Source: Bacteroidota bacterium (GTDB lineage: Bacteria; Bacteroidota; Bacteroidia; UKL13-3). From it: DNA of 64,000 bases. The translations under genes were made by a program, and so were the position numbers. The stretch is taken from positions 1 through 64,000 of the forward strand of contig JAZKBU010000005.1 of NCBI GenBank assembly GCA_040388375.1, read 5' to 3'. Shown here piece by piece: positions 21,201 through 28,700 of this stretch (positions are counted from its first letter, which is position 1; every line of letters begins with the position of its first letter). The notes below the pieces were generated by a model, which ran no database searches, was not told the origin of the DNA, and saw nothing but the letters and a program-made list of their open reading frames with translations.

Positions 21201-23094
21201 CATTCCAAATCTGTTTTATCTCATGTAAGTTCAATTTGGTTTGATTCAACAGAATGAAATGTTTACTGAGGTCTTCCTCGTTAAATAGAACATAACAGTC
21301 GGCAGTAATATTTTCATCGCGCCCAGCTCTTCCTGCCTCCTGAACATAGTTTTCAAGGGAATCGGAAATTTCATAATGAATTACCATGCCAACATCTTTC
21401 TTGTCAACACCCATACCAAAGGCAGAAGTGGCAACCATGATTTGAACTTCACCGGCAATGAAAGCATTTTGGTTTTCTGTTTTTTCCTGACTTTCCATTT
21501 TACCATGAAAGGCCCTTGTATTAAATCCGTCATCCTTTAATCTCTCTGCAAGTTCCTTGGCTCGTTTGGTTCTTGAAACATAAATAATAGTGGGGCAATC
21601 TTTCTCCTCTATTAAATCGCGAACTGTATTATACTTCTCTTCATCGCCTCCTTTTTCAAAAACCCTGTATTGCAGATTGGTTCTTGAAGCTTTAGATGGA
21701 AATATTTCTAATTTAATACTTAACTTCTCTTTGAAGTACGCACAAATATCTTCAATAACTTTTTGTTTTGCCGTTGCAGTAAAACAAGAAACGGGAATTT
21801 GTTCGTCAAGATTTTTTTTATTCTGAAGGGATTTAATGAAATCACCAATATATAAATAATCAACTCTGAAATCTTGCCCCCATGAAGAGAAGCAGTGTGC
21901 TTCATCAATTACAAAACGTACAATTTTTCTACCTAAGAGTAATTTTTCAGTTGTCTTTGAGCGAAGTGATTCCGGAGAAATGTAAAGAATAGATGCCCTG
22001 CCATCTTGAATTCTTTCAATAGATTTTGCTCTTTCAATAGGGTCAAGTAACCCGTTTATTGTAACCGCTTCCGTGATTTGAATTTTTTCAAGGTTGTCTA
22101 CTTGGTCCTTCATGAGAGATTGCAATGGTGAAATAACAACAGTCAGACCTTTTGCATTTTCACCCGCCATCAGTGCAGGGACTTGAAAAGTAATTGACTT
22201 GCCACCACCAGTCGGAAATACGGCCAATAAAGATTTGTTGTCAACTGCTGCCTGCACCGCACTTTCTTGCAATGGTTCTCCGGCATAAGTTCTGTAAACA
22301 TCAAAGCCGAAGTAATTTTTTAGTCCTTTGTGGATGTTTAATGCTTGGCTACAATAAACGCAACCTGTTATACATGGTTTACTTCTAAGAAGGAACATTA
22401 TCCTTTCAATCTTGGGGAAGTTTTTTAAAACCCAAGGTGGAGTTATTGAATATCTGTTATTGCAATTTATTAAAGCTAAGCAGTAAGCTAATTCTATCGG
22501 ATTCTCTATGGTTATTCTAGGAAGGTCTGCTTGCTCACAGATTACAGTATTGAATTTTTTACGAATGAGTCTTTCTATTGGTGTGTCACTGTATGTGTAT
22601 GCAATGAACCGAAAAAAGGAATTGAATTCTTTTTTGTCTTTCAATAGCAAATAAAAAATTTGCTTTAGTGTTTCGTCTGCTTGGTTGAAAACCGAAACCT
22701 CGTCAAAGAAAAGGTCTTTGGCTTTTATGGAATCATTAACAGGATTGTTAATTTCTTCAGTTTGTAGCTTATCATCCTTGAGCAAAGCATGATATGGCTT
22801 TGTAGGGAACAGAAGAGGAGAGAGATACAAAGTGTCAATGATGTTAGCCGAATTGATTTTCGCATCAATAATAGCTTCCTGAATATATTGTAAGTCGTGA
22901 TTTAATATGTTATGTCCGCAAATGAATAGTGTACCGTTAATAAACTCTATGAAATCAGTAATAGAGTTTGAATGAAAAGAATTACCGTCACTTTTAACAC
23001 ATCCAATATCAAGGACTTTTCGACTATTGGGCTCAATCTCTGTATCTATAAAAACAATTGAATTCATATTTTTCTGAAATAGTGATTTATACAT
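18259..23094 (-). CDS. DEDD exonuclease - RecQ helicase - UvrD helicase triple fusion
   Basis: A 1611-residue DNA-processing protein with three enzymatic modules. (1) About 10-130: DnaQ-like 3'-5' exonuclease, with FIDTE for the first acidic motif, GHNILNHD for the second and NDSIKAKD for the third. (2) A CxxxCxxC motif near 236-244, then a RecQ-type SF2 helicase (about 270-640) with FPTGGGKS near 293, DEAHCFSSWG near 396 and the RecQ C-motif QEAGRAGRD. (3) About 1060-1530: UvrD/PcrA-type SF1 helicase with AGPGSGKT near 1078, DEAQD near 1188, GDDDQNIYEWRG, HKAKGKEFD and YVAMTRAKQRL. GGAG lies 6 nt before the chosen ATG, unusual here and supporting this start, although a Met 9 codons later fits the exonuclease better. 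Role is inferred as DNA repair or anti-phage defence. Confidence 0.9.
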   Translation of the reverse strand: MYKSLFQKNMNSIVFIDTEIEPNSRKVLDIGCVKSDGNSFHSNSITDFIEFINGTLFICGHNILNHDLQYIQEAIIDAKINSANIIDTLYLSPLLFPTKPYHALLKDDKLQTEEINNPVNDSIKAKDLFFDEVSVFNQADETLKQIFYLLLKDKKEFNSFFRFIAYTYSDTPIERLIRKKFNTVICEQADLPRITIENPIELAYCLALINCNNRYSITPPWVLKNFPKIERIMFLLRSKPCITGCVYCSQALNIHKGLKNYFGFDVYRTYAGEPLQESAVQAAVDNKSLLAVFPTGGGKSITFQVPALMAGENAKGLTVVISPLQSLMKDQVDNLEKIQITEAVTINGLLDPIERAKSIERIQDGRASILYISPESLRSKTTEKLLLGRKIVRFVIDEAHCFSSWGQDFRVDYLYIGDFIKSLQNKKNLDEQIPVSCFTATAKQKVIEDICAYFKEKLSIKLEIFPSKASRTNLQYRVFEKGGDEEKYNTVRDLIEEKDCPTIIYVSRTKRAKELAERLKDDGFNTRAFHGKMESQEKTENQNAFIAGEVQIMVATSAFGMGVDKKDVGMVIHYEISDSLENYVQEAGRAGRDENITADCYVLFNEEDLSKHFILLNQTKLNLHEIKQIWNAIKFITKFKSSVQKSALEIARVAGWDDNLNEIETRVTTAIAALEEAGYVKRKQNMPRVFANSILSKTAQEAIDKIRNSQKFSEEQKETATRIIKNLFSSKSRKQSKSDEAESRVDYISDSLGLDIKNVISVVNLLRDEKILADAKDLTAFIKKGENKNRSLAITQNYGLIENFLCPLFEEEEKSFHIKELNELAEESGCRDVSPSKIKTLINFWAIKNWIKRHNKDYSKNHIVAISCQPKEELKTRLEKRHILAEFIVGYLYDKSNTILEEGETEKEEVLVEFSVLELQEAFGKKVQLFEVRASIEDIEDSLFYLSRIEAIKIEGGFLVVYNKLTIDRLEQNNRVQYKEQDYQKLSQYYDHKVQQIHIVGEYAKKMIDDYSGALKFVDDYFQLNFPSFLSKYFKDNREFEIKRNITPQKYKQLFDSLSDVQRKIIDDKKSRYIVVAAGPGSGKTKVLVHKLASLLLMEDVKHEQLLMVTFSRAAATEFKKRLIELIGNAANFIDIKTFHSYCFDLLGKVGTIDRADAIIKTTVEKIKNNEVETSRITKTVLVIDEAQDMDEEEFELIKVLMDKNEEMRVIAVGDDDQNIYEWRGADSKHLLSFITEKNATKYELIKNYRSKSNLVSFTNQFLKTIDNRLKEIPIEANQHDNGEIRIIHYKNGNLITPLIDDIISTGLSGTTCILTHKNEEAFQVAGLLTKNGHQAKLIQSNDGFSLYNLAEVRFFLNELRLDENVFTISDDIWGDAKRNLIDKYKSSSKLEVCNNLIKDFEGTNIKKKYKSDFEVFIRESKLEDFISTNGETIFVSTIHKAKGKEFDNVFLLLENFDAREDGKKRQLYVAMTRAKQRLTIHMNGDYLDKLKTAELVKIENNNIFQPPSGLSLHLSHKDLNLGYFEYVQRRINSLASGDLIMVSDEGCKNDRGELILKFSKSFLDRLATIKKNGFELKEAKVNFIVYWTDDDKKIEVKIVLPELHFEKKNV

Positions 23095-23253
23095 TTTTTA
23101 CTCCATTTAGAAGATCAGTAATTCCTGAATTCAAGTTGTTCTTATTTATTTGTTTGCTTGTCAAAATGATTGTGTTATACAGTTAGTGATATTACAATAC
23201 TTGTAAATCCTAACCATTGTTTTATATATAACCATTTGTGGTAAGATATGCAC

Positions 23254-23363
23254 TACTCGGTTAAGTTTATCATTACGAGTTTAAACTTTTTTATAAAATT
23301 ATCAAAAGGAAATAATACTCAGCTAGAGGCTTATGCATATGCTCACTCGCAAGATGCGAGCGT
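23254..23363. repeat. Dispersed intergenic element, copy A
   Basis: Most divergent of four related intergenic sequences (the others are near 27247, 30037 and 33742). Shared blocks are CATTACGAG, TTAAACTTTTTT, TTATCAAAAGGAAAT and AGAGGCTTATGCAT. It ends in the hairpin CTCGC-AAGAT-GCGAG at 23346-23360. It sits between a minus-strand gene start and the 3' end of the next minus-strand gene. No coding potential is seen, and the rest of the 274-nt gap is featureless AT-rich sequence. Confidence 0.75.
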
Positions 23364-23368
23364 GGTAA

Positions 23369-24232
23369 TTAGCGTTTACGCTTATTAATAGCCATCTTCT
23401 TTGTTGTATTAATTGTTATGCTATTATAAAAGGTTTCAAAGTCTTTGCTTGCCTCCTCATTATTTACAACTTCAAACAAGGTAGCATGCTTTTGAAAGTA
23501 TATCATTTGTCTGTATGGATCTGTTTTGTCGCTGCTTGTTAAAGTTACCCGAATGGCAGCAATGCCATTGAGCATTATATTTTCTCGTTGCTCCGTTACT
23601 TGTCCTTTGAAAGCATTTTTCTGTTCAGCAATTAAAGAGTCCATTGGTTCCGATATATTATGCATCCGGATGCACCACATCATGGAGTTTGTTGGACTAC
23701 CGTCCATTATAGGTGTTAATGATTGGCCTATGCATCTGCTGTTTTTAGTGCTCTTCTCCGCTGCCCAGTTGTTTGGATATTTAAAAGTTAAAATAAAACC
23801 AACATTTACCATTTCGCTAAATGTTGAATAACTGAAGTCAGTTAGAAAATCCAGCTCTCCTTGTTTTACATTCTTTGAATATTGCTGTTTTTTACCATCA
23901 TGGTCAGTAAATTTAATTATAACAATATTTTTATTATACAAAAGTTGAAGGTTCTCTTGCCTTAACTCAACTTGGGCTATATAAGATGCTGAAGTGCTTT
24001 TCCAGTTGTGTGTGTTTTTATTACACCATATTAATAGTTTCGTGAATTTTTCAGAATCAGGAGAGACTACTGTTGTTTTACTTTCAGTCAGTACGCTTTG
24101 GTCGTTGGGTTTATTTATGACTAAAGTGAATGGTAGCTGAAATTGAAAGTATTGCATGAAATTTACTTCCTTTGCATAACCTGTAATTGTTAATACAGTT
24201 ATCATAGTAAAAATAATACTTAGTCGTTTCAT
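23369..24232 (-). CDS. Secreted protein of unknown function
   Basis: 287 residues with a clear signal peptide (about 1-20, ending GYA). The mature part looks like a mixed alpha/beta periplasmic or surface protein, and no family was recognised. Two cysteines (in SRCIGQ and MMWCIRMH) could form a disulfide. The C-terminus is strongly basic (KKMAINKRKR). It is followed on the minus strand by intergenic repeat copy A and the helicase fusion, and preceded within 27 nt by the HD-domain gene, so the two may be co-transcribed. Confidence 0.75.
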   Translation of the reverse strand: MKRLSIIFTMITVLTITGYAKEVNFMQYFQFQLPFTLVINKPNDQSVLTESKTTVVSPDSEKFTKLLIWCNKNTHNWKSTSASYIAQVELRQENLQLLYNKNIVIIKFTDHDGKKQQYSKNVKQGELDFLTDFSYSTFSEMVNVGFILTFKYPNNWAAEKSTKNSRCIGQSLTPIMDGSPTNSMMWCIRMHNISEPMDSLIAEQKNAFKGQVTEQRENIMLNGIAAIRVTLTSSDKTDPYRQMIYFQKHATLFEVVNNEEASKDFETFYNSITINTTKKMAINKRKR

Positions 24233-24259
24233 GGTGTCTTTCTTTACGGTTTACACTAC

Positions 24260-24850
24260 TTATTTCGTTAAAAAACCTTTGTCTACACTTTCGTTAATTA
24301 AGCTTTCTGCATATTCCCAAATAGCTGTTGAACCATGTTGAATGTTTTTTTTCTTATCGTACACTTTTTCATAAGGAACATTAAACTCTTTCCAGGTACC
24401 GCCATTGTTGGTGGTATTTTGCAGTAACGGTTCAAAGCGGTCCATTGATTTGGCAAACTTGGCTTCATCAGTCAAGCCTTCTTCAAACTCTTGCCATATA
24501 GCAATAAATTCTGCTGCTTGCTCTGTTGGCAAAAGCCCGAATATACGTTTGGCTGCAATCAGTTCTTCATCTGTATTGATATGGTTTTTTTGTGTGTCGT
24601 AAAGGAAAGTATCGCCTGCATCAATCTCTACGATGTCGTGAATTAAAACCATTTTCAACACTTTCAATACATCAATCGGTTTGTTGGCGTGTTCGGCCAG
24701 TACAATGGTCATCATGGCTAAATGCCAGCTATGTTCCGCATCGTTTTCATTTCTGTCGCTGTTGAATAATTTGGTTTTGCGTTGAATGTATTTCAACTTA
24801 TCTATCTCTTTAATGAAACTAACCTGCTTTAATAAATTTTCTGTCTGCAT
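24260..24850 (-). CDS. HD domain phosphohydrolase (YfbR/HDDC2-like 5'-deoxynucleotidase)
   Basis: A 196-residue soluble HD-superfamily protein. The metal-binding residues are visible: H40 in NDAEHSWH, the H71-D72 doublet in LIHDIVEID, and a C-terminal Asp in KSMDRFEP. The ExDAGDTF segment after the HD doublet is typical of the HD_3 (PF13023) group, which hydrolyses deoxynucleoside 5'-monophosphates. It lies 2 nt from the end of the frameshifted lipoprotein upstream of it, consistent with one transcript. Substrate is inferred from family only. Confidence 0.85.
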   Translation of the reverse strand: MQTENLLKQVSFIKEIDKLKYIQRKTKLFNSDRNENDAEHSWHLAMMTIVLAEHANKPIDVLKVLKMVLIHDIVEIDAGDTFLYDTQKNHINTDEELIAAKRIFGLLPTEQAAEFIAIWQEFEEGLTDEAKFAKSMDRFEPLLQNTTNNGGTWKEFNVPYEKVYDKKKNIQHGSTAIWEYAESLINESVDKGFLTK

Positions 24851-24852
24851 TT

Positions 24853-25400
24853 TTATTGAAGGTTATTATATAGGTTAACAACAAAATCTGTTTGCGGATT
24901 TTTGTCCACTTTCGATACAATGGTAATCCTCACGCCATTTCCATATTTGGTTCCGTAAAGCGCAGTACGCTCCGCGGCATCATCTGCATATTCAGCCACT
25001 AAATATTTACCGGGATTTTCGGTTATAACTTTCGCTTCGAGTCCGGGTGAATTTTCCAGATACCATTTTGAATCCCACTCATAGAAAAGCCTGATAAATT
25101 CATTGCCGTCCAAGTTGCTTTTGTTAAATGACGATACGCCACGTGAGCCTTTAAATATAAACAGCTTTTGATCCAATGAATCGGAAAAAACATTGTCCCT
25201 GCTGTTCTGGTCAAATCCAATATGTCTCCATTGACCGGGTCAATCGTATAGCCGAAATCGCCTAAATAAGTGAAAGAGGTTGTTTTTGTATCAGGCTCAT
25301 ATTGGCAACGACTTAAAGAAGTGTATTGGGCTGGTTGCCTTGTTTTGCAAGACGTTATTACCAGTGACAGCAGTATGACTGTTAAATATTGTATTCTCAT
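24853..25400 (-). pseudogene. Lipoprotein gene interrupted by a frameshift
   Basis: Two overlapping frames read as one protein. The first part begins MRIQYLTVILL with a lipobox (LVITSC, Cys near residue 18) and runs to GDFGYTID. Its frame then degenerates. The second frame picks up with GQWRHIGFDQNSRDNV and runs without a good start codon to the stop. The switch is near 25235, where restoring one G in the CCGG run (minus strand) would join them. The start at 25400 is preferred to 25451 because a -7 box (TAGTTTTG, minus strand, 25439-25446) would lie inside the longer version. It may be a true pseudogene, a sequencing error or programmed slippage. Function of the intact form is unknown. Confidence 0.7.
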
Positions 25401-25494
25401 GTTAAAATTAATGACTGCTAATATATTGATATGGGTAACAAAACTATACAAAAATTTGTGTTTTTTGTGCCATTGAGCGTAGTCAAACTGACGG

Positions 25495-25980
25495 TTACTT
25501 TTCTCTAAACGTTTGCCCTAAGCTTACCTTTCTTAAAGTTTCGGCTATGCGTTCTACTTTGGTGGTATCCGTTTTGGCTGCGGCTATCCAGTCAATAAAC
25601 TCTTTGCGTTGTCCATCGGTAAAGCTTAAAAATATTTGATGCGTTTGTGGTTCATCTTGCAGGCAAAGCAATAAAGCTTCGGGAATTTCCATTTCACTAT
25701 CGTCTTTGTATAAAACTATGTGTACCCAATCACCTGCTTGCTTGCCAATCTTTTTTCTTATATCAGCTTTCACCGGTAAAAAAAGATATCCATTGCTCAT
25801 AGGCATCAGCTTATAGTTTTTAATGGCATAATCATCAATAGTGCCTTTTACCTGTACCCAACCAAAACGAGCCCGATGGTCTTTGGATATTTCGGGTATA
25901 ACAACATACGTCCACCCGCCTTTACCGGGATAACGTTCCAGTAAATACTTTTTGTTTACCAATGGTTTTTCAGTTGCCAT
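25495..25980 (-). CDS. DUF1905/YdeI-type (OmdA-like) protein
   Basis: 161 residues with an N-terminal DUF1905 beta-barrel (about 20-95; the ARFGWVQVKGTIDDY and LMPMSNGYLFLPV segments are typical) and a C-terminal helical YdeI/OmdA-like tail (about 110-161, RKEFIDWIAAAKTDTTKVER). Members of the latter group have been linked to protection against peptides and bacteriocins, but the biochemical role is not settled. A -7 box (TATATTTG, minus strand) lies 18 nt before the start at 25998-26005. Confidence 0.8.
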   Translation of the reverse strand: MATEKPLVNKKYLLERYPGKGGWTYVVIPEISKDHRARFGWVQVKGTIDDYAIKNYKLMPMSNGYLFLPVKADIRKKIGKQAGDWVHIVLYKDDSEMEIPEALLLCLQDEPQTHQIFLSFTDGQRKEFIDWIAAAKTDTTKVERIAETLRKVSLGQTFREK

Positions 25981-26068
25981 AACAGGTTATTTTTAAGCAA
26001 ATATAAAAGTATGTTTTGACAAGGGAGTGTCAAGGGTGGGGGAAATGGTTTTCAGTAAAAGTATAGTG

Positions 26069-26099
26069 TGCACTCGCTCGCATCTTACGGACGAGTGCA
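26069..26099. repeat. CACTCG/CGAGTG extragenic hairpin
   Basis: 8-bp perfect arms TGCACTCG and CGAGTGCA around a 15-nt loop. It belongs to the family of dispersed intergenic hairpins that share CACTCGC/GCGAGTG arms elsewhere in the 18-42 kb region. It lies just past the 3' end of the nuclease-like gene that reads toward it. Confidence 0.65.
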
Positions 26100-26112
26100 T
26101 GTTTTCAGTCGC

Positions 26113-27207
26113 TTATGCTGGTTGCTTCGATTTGTCGTAGCTTTCAACTGTATTTATTAATGTGTCTGCATACTTAAAGATGTCGTCAAGAGTTGAGATT
26201 TCATTTTTGATTTCTTTCTTTTGGTCATCAAAAATTCCGATACATTTTTTTGCTCCTAAATATAGTCGGCAAATTGTTTTACGGTTATTATCGTCCAGTA
26301 AGATTGCAAAATATGATTGTGCGTCCCTATGCGTTACTCTGTTTGCTTTAATTTTTTGTCGTAGGATTGTTTTTACAATCATAAATGCTTCCAGTTCTTC
26401 CTCCGTAGTTATAATCTTACTTTCTTCTGCTTTCATTTGGTCTGCTGCTACTTGAATAGCTTCTTGCTCTTTGATTGCTGTATCTTCTTTTGTCAAGGCA
26501 GTTTTTAATCGTTCCGTAATAAGGTCACTTATATTTTGTTGAATAGACTTTTTTGTCAAAGCAGTAAACTGTTCCAACACTTTGGCTGTAATTACACTTG
26601 GATAAACTTGTCTGGCAAAGTGCTTAACAAACTCAGGGCTGGGATTAGCAAACTCTGAATTAAGTAAAATCTTTAGTTCATTAGTATATTTTAAATCGCT
26701 TGCTGTATTTAAAATATTGTCAAAGTCATAATAAGCTTTATGAAATTTTTTAAGCTCTTCAATTTGATTGTCCTTAATTTCCGTGATATTAAAAACGAAA
26801 AATGGTTTTTCATCCATCTTGTTTGGTTCAACCAAGTCGGTATAAAAACGATATTCTATTCCATTTGTAAGAATGGAAAATCTTGCTTTTGTTGTATGAA
26901 AATATCTGAATAGCTGAGAAGCATTATTGACATTTAACGGTGCTCCGTGCCATTTACATTCAATTAAAATGATTGGTTCTCCATTACGCATAATTGCATA
27001 ATCAATTTTTTCACCTTGTTTCATTCCAATGTCTGCAACTAATTCAGGAGTCACTTCATTAGGATTAAAAACATCATATCCTAGTTCTCTAATGAAAGGC
27101 ATAATAAAAGCGTTCTTTGTTGCTTCTTCGGTATTTACTTGATCTTTGAGTTTAATTACTCTGTCTCCAAGAAGTTTGATTTGGTCTTTAAAGTCCATAT
27201 TTGTCAT
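26113..27207 (-). CDS. Standalone HsdR N-terminal-type (PD-(D/E)XK) nuclease-like protein
   Basis: 364 residues. The N-terminal half matches the HSDR_N family of type I restriction subunits: EEATKNAFIMPFIRELGYDV, then a PD-(D/E)XK core with D69 in KIDYAI and E83-C-K85 in LIECKW. After it comes the SQLFRYFHTTKARFSILTNG helix typical of the group. The SF2 motor domains of a real HsdR are absent, and there is no hsdM or hsdS nearby. The C-terminal part (about 200-364) is helical and ends in a small beta domain of unknown role. Such single proteins are frequent in prophage and defence regions. The function is not known. Intergenic repeat copy B and the 42-bp hairpin array lie directly upstream. 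Confidence 0.85.
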   Translation of the reverse strand: MTNMDFKDQIKLLGDRVIKLKDQVNTEEATKNAFIMPFIRELGYDVFNPNEVTPELVADIGMKQGEKIDYAIMRNGEPIILIECKWHGAPLNVNNASQLFRYFHTTKARFSILTNGIEYRFYTDLVEPNKMDEKPFFVFNITEIKDNQIEELKKFHKAYYDFDNILNTASDLKYTNELKILLNSEFANPSPEFVKHFARQVYPSVITAKVLEQFTALTKKSIQQNISDLITERLKTALTKEDTAIKEQEAIQVAADQMKAEESKIITTEEELEAFMIVKTILRQKIKANRVTHRDAQSYFAILLDDNNRKTICRLYLGAKKCIGIFDDQKKEIKNEISTLDDIFKYADTLINTVESYDKSKQPA

Positions 27208-27246
27208 ATTTATTTGGGGTTAGAATTTGCTATAACTTATATGCGT

Positions 27247-27314
27247 TACTCAGTAACGTTTTTTCATTACGAGGTTAAACTTTTTTCATAAGTTATCAAA
27301 AGAAAATTATGATG
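27247..27314. repeat. Dispersed intergenic element, copy B (shortened)
   Basis: Shares TACTCAGTAA, TTTTTTCATTACGAGG, TTAAACTTTTTT and CATAAGTTATCAAAAG with copy D near 33.75 kb. The terminal CACTCG hairpin is missing; the element ends where the 42-bp array begins. It lies 40 nt upstream of the HsdR-N-like gene. Confidence 0.75.
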
Positions 27315-27339
27315 TGGAGTAGAAGTCAAAAAAATATGT

Positions 27340-27700
27340 CATTCCCCGTTTTAGGAATGTATAAACTGAACTAATTTTATACATGTTCAGTTTCCAACAA
27401 GTAATAAATGAAATGTTTTTATATATGTTCAGTTTTGAACATGACATAATTGAAATGCTTTTATACTGTTCCGATTTTAAACATGACAAAAGTAAAGTGT
27501 TTTTATACATGTTCAGAATTGAATATGTAATAAATTAAATGCTTTTATATATGTTCAGTTTTGAACATACAGTAATTCAAATGCTTTTATACTGTTTCCC
27601 TTTCCAGCAAGTAATAAATAAAGTAATTTCCTACTGTATCAGTTTTGAACAAGTAATAAATGAGTTCATTTATTACTTGTTCTGTTTTCAACATAACATT
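27340..27700 (-). repeat. Tandem array of about 42-bp hairpin units (array 1)
   Basis: Nine units spaced mostly 41-43 bp, each a short palindrome with AAAACT-like core on the minus strand and AT-rich linkers (TAATAAATGAAATG-type). Examples: CATTCC/GGAATG at 27340-27359; ATGTTC, AGTTTT, GAACAT at 27425-27442; TATGTTC, AGTTTT, GAACATA at 27550-27569. Two units are also joined by a perfect 17-bp inverted repeat with a 2-nt loop, GAACAAGTAATAAATGA (27647-27663) with its complement (27666-27682). It is the same family as the array at 55.7-56.4 kb, in the opposite orientation. Short frames inside it are periodic by-products, not genes. Confidence 0.88.
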
Positions 27701-27738
27701 AATGAATTTTTAGAATAGTCCTTCGTTGCTTCCCGTTA

Positions 27739-28248
27739 TTATTTTTGAATTTTAGCTAAGTATGCATCTAATTGATTAAACGTTCCAGCAAAGCCTTGTG
27801 ACATGTTTTCAAACATAGAATTGTAAGTTGCTTCCTGTTCAGGTGTTGCATTAATCGGGTGTCCTGAAAGCGTTAAAATAGTAACGCCATTTTTTTCTTC
27901 TAATGTTAATTGATTAAATATTTCAAGTGGAAAATCAATAGGGAAGGGAGAGTTGCAAATGTTTCCGCTTTCATCAGAAAAAGAACTTACAAAGGCTAAT
28001 GAGTCAGGTCTGATAATGTTTTTATAATTAAAAACGCCCCACATAGTTTGGCCGTTACCTTCCATTTTGTAGTGAAGTTTGCCACCTTGTTTAAAGTCAA
28101 AATGCAATACGGTAACAGGCATTCCAACAGGGCCCCACCATTCAGCAAATGCTTCTGCCGTTGCAAAGGCATCAAATACCAACGCTTTTGGTGCATTAAA
28201 TTCACGCACTATTTTTAGCCCTTCTTTTTTGTCTGGTTGATTTTCCAT
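27739..28248 (-). CDS. SRPBCC (AHSA1-like) domain protein
   Basis: 169 residues forming one START/SRPBCC hydrophobic-cavity domain: REFNAPKALVFDAFATAEAFAEWWGPVG at the start is split over the first strand and helices, and a C-terminal helix (MFENMSQGFAGTFNQLDAYL) closes the fold. It is encoded 4 nt after an ArsR-type repressor, a pairing very common in bacteria, and the two share the operator-controlled promoter upstream of the repressor. The ligand is unknown. Confidence 0.9.
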   Translation of the reverse strand: MENQPDKKEGLKIVREFNAPKALVFDAFATAEAFAEWWGPVGMPVTVLHFDFKQGGKLHYKMEGNGQTMWGVFNYKNIIRPDSLAFVSSFSDESGNICNSPFPIDFPLEIFNQLTLEEKNGVTILTLSGHPINATPEQEATYNSMFENMSQGFAGTFNQLDAYLAKIQK

Positions 28249-28252
28249 ATTT

Positions 28253-28588
28253 CTATTTTTTTAATTTATTGTTTGATTGAACTTTACTTAAATACTTGTC
28301 AAGTGAATTGAATTTATCATTCCAAAACTGGCTGTATTGATTAACCCAGTCTGCTACTTCTTTCATTTTAGTGGGATTGAAATGGTAATATATTTCGCGT
28401 CCTTTTTGCTCTTGTCTTACCAATTGACACTCCGTTAAAATTTGAATATGCTTTGAAATGGTTTGCCTTGATGAATGAAAGTTTTCAGCGATGGCTCCCG
28501 GTGTCATGGCTTGCAGGGCCAATAAACTCAATATAGCTCTACGGGTCGGGTCGGCAATTGCCTGAAATATATCTCTTCGTGTTTCCAT
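28253..28588 (-). CDS. ArsR-family winged-helix repressor
   Basis: A 111-residue HTH_20/ArsR-fold regulator: [20 protein letters not shown], then [18 protein letters not shown] as recognition helix region, then the wing [14 protein letters not shown]. No metal-binding ELCV cysteine motif is present, so it is not a classical arsenic or zinc sensor. It fits the group paired with SRPBCC proteins. Two matching 16-bp palindromes flank the -7 box of its own promoter, so autorepression is well supported. The inducer is unknown. Confidence 0.92.
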   Translation of the reverse strand: METRRDIFQAIADPTRRAILSLLALQAMTPGAIAENFHSSRQTISKHIQILTECQLVRQEQKGREIYYHFNPTKMKEVADWVNQYSQFWNDKFNSLDKYLSKVQSNNKLKK

Positions 28589-28592
28589 TTAT

Positions 28593-28638
28593 GCAGTTAT
28601 TTGACTGCAAATATAGTGCAGCTATTTAACTGCGCAAA
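28593..28638 (-). promoter_or_regulatory. Promoter and twin operators of the ArsR/SRPBCC operon
   Basis: On the minus strand TTTG (28635-28638), a 19-nt spacer and TATATTTG (28608-28615) match the Bacteroidota -33/-7 consensus. Two 16-bp imperfect palindromes of the form GCAG-N8-CTGC lie at 28593-28608 (GCAGTTATTTGACTGC) and 28618-28633 (GCAGCTATTTAACTGC), 25 bp apart centre to centre. One is inside the spacer; the other covers the probable transcription start. Binding by the adjacent ArsR-type protein would block the promoter. Confidence 0.82.
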
Positions 28639-28700
28639 TTTATTGTGCAATTTTTTTTGAATAGTAAAGTTAAATAAGTGAAGATGCGAGTGTGAGAAGT

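Noticed and set aside
27307-27510. Short minus-strand protein in array 1
   Set aside because: Same cause: a by-product of the 42-bp repeat, with stops on either side.
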